From assembly GCA_015060385.1 (NCBI GenBank), contig SUYO01000009.1, positions 1 through 52,337 on the forward strand: 52,337 bases of DNA. Reading direction: 5' to 3'. This stretch comes from Bacteroidales bacterium (GTDB lineage: Bacteria; Bacteroidota; Bacteroidia; Bacteroidales; UBA932). Under the pieces are notes generated by a model. That model saw only the letters and a list, made by a program, of their open reading frames with translations. It did not search any database and was not told the DNA's origin. Below, in pieces: positions 50,396 to 52,337 of this stretch. How positions within the stretch are numbered: position 1 is the stretch's first letter; each line of letters starts with the position of its first letter. The position numbers and the translations under genes are program-made.

Positions 50396-51913
50396 ATGAA
50401 GAAACTATATCTCAGCACACTGCTCTTCATATTTCTGTTCATAGGATGTGACCCTATAACAGACCGCTACCCTGAACTTGAGGGGGATGGCAGCGGAACA
50501 GTCATTCCTGTCCCGGAACCGGAGCCCGAGCCCCAGCCTGAACCGGAGCCTGAGCCGCAACCAGGCGTGATCATACCTTTTACTCCGGAAAGCACAAATG
50601 ACTCCGGAATAATGTATGTATGGGATGAGAGCGTAATCCCGGAGATAACGATACATATCACGGAAGACGAGTGGAACCGTCTGCTGAAACGTTATGATGA
50701 ATTTTCACATAACGTAGACTACTTCCATGCCGACTTTACATATAAGAAAGGAGATGAGAAGATCTTTATAGAAGACGGAGGAGTACGGCTTCGTGGAAAC
50801 ACATCTCGCCGTCGTCCGGAGGGTAACGTAGGGCAGAATCATGATTCTATGAATCCCGACTGGCACCATTGCCATTTCGGACTGAACTTCCGCAAGTTCC
50901 ACAAGGATGACGATCATACGATAAATGGTATCAGGAAGGTGAACCTCAAATGGTTCAAGGATGACCCGTGCTATGTCCGCGAGCTATATTGCTATGACCT
51001 TTTCCGTCGCTACGGCATATGGACCAGCGCGTTCTCTACCTACTGCCGCCTCTGGCTGCAGGTCGGTGACGGGAACGCAGCCTATTACGGCGTATACAAC
51101 ATGATCGAGCCTATTGACGACAAATTCGTGGGAAGACGCGTGAAGGGCATGTTTGAAGACAAGAACGGATACCTCTGGAAATGTGTATACGGGGAAGGCG
51201 GACCTGCTGATCTCAGATCGACTGATGACTACAAGTTCAACTGGGACCAGGACAACGGCATAAACTATACATATGAATTCAAGGGAGATGAAGAGGATTT
51301 TGCCGCGGCAAAGGAACAGCTCAAGGACTTCATCCTCAAGCTGAACGGAAAGGGAGAGGAAAGTTTCTACAAATGGATCAACGAGGTATGTGATGTGGAC
51401 CTCCTCCTGAAGACCTATGCAGTGAATGTCGCAGTGGGAATGTGGGATGACCATTGGAACAACGGCAACAACTATTATCTGTATTTCAATTCTACGGAAA
51501 AATACGATTATAAGGTATTCTTCCTTCCATATGACTATGACAATACTCTTGGAACAAGCCTGGACTGCGGAGTGCAGTCGGATTCCGGACGACAGGATCC
51601 TTACAACTGGGGAGATTCGGGTATTCTGATGGAAAGGCTGATGAAATTCGATGACTTCAAGGAGATGTACAGAAAGGCCCTGCAGGAAATCACAGACCCG
51701 GCCAACGGGCTTTTTGACATGAATTCCAGCATCGACAGAATCCATGCATGGCAGCAGAAGATAAGTCCGTATGTGAGCAACGATACAGGCGAGGACATGG
51801 AGATAGCAGACAGACCGGCATATTGGGGAAATCATCATGAATACCGTCTCACTGACACCGGAAGCAACAACTTCTTCAGAGTCAAGACAGAAACCGTCAG
51901 CCGGATGAAATAA
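50396..51913 (+). CDS. CotH-family lipoprotein
   Basis: The 505-residue protein has a lipoprotein signal (MKKLYLSTLLFIFLFIGCDP, lipobox cysteine at 19), a Pro-Glu-Gln linker built from two 8-residue repeats (residues 40-55), and a CotH-type atypical kinase domain from about residue 80: VRLRGNTSR, YYGVYNMIEPIDD and FLPYDYDNTLG with the metal-binding aspartates. CotH kinases phosphorylate proteins with ATP in spore coats; surface CotH lipoproteins in gut Bacteroidota have no settled role but are often near polysaccharide utilisation genes. It probably faces outward. ATG 50396 gives the lipoprotein signal; an in-frame GTG two codons earlier is unlikely. It ends at a strong bidirectional terminator. 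Confidence 0.87.
   Translation: MKKLYLSTLLFIFLFIGCDPITDRYPELEGDGSGTVIPVPEPEPEPQPEPEPEPQPGVIIPFTPESTNDSGIMYVWDESVIPEITIHITEDEWNRLLKRYDEFSHNVDYFHADFTYKKGDEKIFIEDGGVRLRGNTSRRRPEGNVGQNHDSMNPDWHHCHFGLNFRKFHKDDDHTINGIRKVNLKWFKDDPCYVRELYCYDLFRRYGIWTSAFSTYCRLWLQVGDGNAAYYGVYNMIEPIDDKFVGRRVKGMFEDKNGYLWKCVYGEGGPADLRSTDDYKFNWDQDNGINYTYEFKGDEEDFAAAKEQLKDFILKLNGKGEESFYKWINEVCDVDLLLKTYAVNVAVGMWDDHWNNGNNYYLYFNSTEKYDYKVFFLPYDYDNTLGTSLDCGVQSDSGRQDPYNWGDSGILMERLMKFDDFKEMYRKALQEITDPANGLFDMNSSIDRIHAWQQKISPYVSNDTGEDMEIADRPAYWGNHHEYRLTDTGSNNFFRVKTETVSRMK
50513..50560 (+). repeat. Two 24-bp coding repeats in the CotH linker
   Basis: Both units encode PEPEPEPQ and differ only at synonymous positions, which makes the linker liable to expansion and contraction. 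Confidence 0.85.
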
Positions 51914-51919
51914 GGCATA

Positions 51920-51957
51920 AAAAGAGAGGATGACGATATGACGTCATCCTCTCTTTA
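51920..51957. terminator. Strong bidirectional terminator between the CotH gene and rplI
   Basis: Perfect 15-bp stem, AAAGAGAGGATGACG (51921-51935) with CGTCATCCTCTCTTT (51942-51956), 6-nt loop, A-rich on the left and T-rich on the right, so it can serve both convergent genes. Confidence 0.9.
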
Positions 51958-51975
51958 TTATCTCGAAGGCTGAAA

Positions 51976-52337
51976 TTACTCAGCTACGATCTCATACTTG
52001 AAAGTACCCTTGATATCCTTGTAGCACTTTACGCTAGCCTCGTAAACTCCGAGTTCCTTAGCAACCTCTGCTACAGTGATGTCCTTCTTGTCAACCTCTA
52101 CACCAGCTGCTACGAGAGCGTCAGCGAGCTGAGCTGTAGTAACTGAACCGTAGATCTTGCCTGACTCGCTTACCTTTACAGCTACCTGTACAGTTGTCTC
52201 TGCAAGCTTAGCTGCGAGAGCCTCTGCATCAGCAACGAACTTAGCGATCTTGTGAGCCCTCTGACGGAGGTTCTCAGCAAGCACCTTCTTTGCAGAAGGA
52301 GTAGCCATGATAGCGTAGCCCTGTGGGATAAGGTAGT
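51976..52337 (-). CDS. rplI: Ribosomal protein L9 (partial, N-terminus beyond the window)
   Basis: The 119 visible residues run from YLIPQGYAIMATPSAKK, the conserved end of the L9 N-terminal domain, through the long connecting helix (ENLRQRAHKIAKFVADAEAL) to the C-terminal domain (GKIYGSVTTAQLADAL). The internal ATG at 52306-52308 is not the start, since the frame continues to the window edge with conserved L9 sequence. About 28-30 N-terminal residues are missing from view. The gene normally follows rpsF and rpsR. Confidence 0.95.
   Translation of the reverse strand, partial: YLIPQGYAIMATPSAKKVLAENLRQRAHKIAKFVADAEALAAKLAETTVQVAVKVSESGKIYGSVTTAQLADALVAAGVEVDKKDITVAEVAKELGVYEASVKCYKDIKGTFKYEIVAE

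Noticed and set aside
1..52337. CRISPR array
   Set aside because: No series of regularly spaced identical repeats was seen anywhere; the repeats found are pairs or hairpins.

Overview
The window looks like a stretch of a Bacteroidales (Bacteroidota) chromosome. The evidence is the recurrent TAnnTTTG promoter box in front of many genes (twice with a TTG element 19-20 nt upstream), start sites without Shine-Dalgarno sequences, family content typical of the group (DUF5683 after parAB, SPFH/Arc pair, FISUMP-like lipoprotein-type protein, GH43-CE1 polysaccharide enzymes, FabK), and a balanced-GC core interrupted by AT-rich accessory patches. I cannot name the genus from sequence alone.

Layout. 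1-6965: a LysR regulator (cut by the window edge) divergent from an SLC13 anion transporter, a secreted CE1-type esterase, a MalY/PatB-like aminotransferase coupled to an SDR, and a secreted FISUMP-like protein. 7039-8990: SPFH membrane protein plus a small Arc-like protein, an FKBP isomerase, twin stem-loops and tRNA-Ala. 9051-15398 (minus): a long gene series hpt, adk, a membrane PHP-type phosphoesterase, a phosphoethanolamine-transferase-like enzyme, a lipid kinase, obg and a PAP2 phosphatase, which joins nucleotide salvage to envelope lipid chemistry. 15535-25095: a helix-hairpin-helix/beta-barrel protein; the parA-parB-DUF5683-lytic transglycosylase cluster for chromosome segregation and wall remodelling; a second lipid kinase; priA.

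25144-29611 is the most clearly accessory part. A tRNA-Phe gene is followed, 4.3 kb later, by an exact 13-bp copy of its 3' end and a second tRNA-style terminator, so the interval looks like a small element integrated into the tRNA. It carries a YhcG-type PD-(D/E)xK nuclease, a broken fragment of a further gene, a ComEC-like metallo-beta-lactamase protein, and an AT-rich membrane-anchored protein of unknown family. No integrase is visible. Next to it lies a lone FtsX/MacB-type permease with two 17-bp palindromic operators and a sigma-54-like promoter.

32322-41663 (minus) holds a type II fatty acid synthesis operon (fabH-fabK-fabF-fabZ-fabD, without acpP or fabG) and a compact operon of low-molecular-weight phosphatase, omega-amidase-like nitrilase, aminotransferase, aryl-acid CoA ligase, ACT protein and GNAT. 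41729-45007 (plus) holds a threonine aldolase followed by a two-gene nuclease cassette: a predicted PD-(D/E)xK nuclease translationally coupled to an RNase J-like beta-CASP protein. This is the second candidate for an undescribed (possibly defensive) system. 45008-45469 is a repeat-rich non-coding stretch. 45470-52337 holds a 1440-residue GH43/discoidin/Fn3/CE1/CE1 enzyme, bcp, a CotH-type lipoprotein, a strong bidirectional terminator and the end of rplI.
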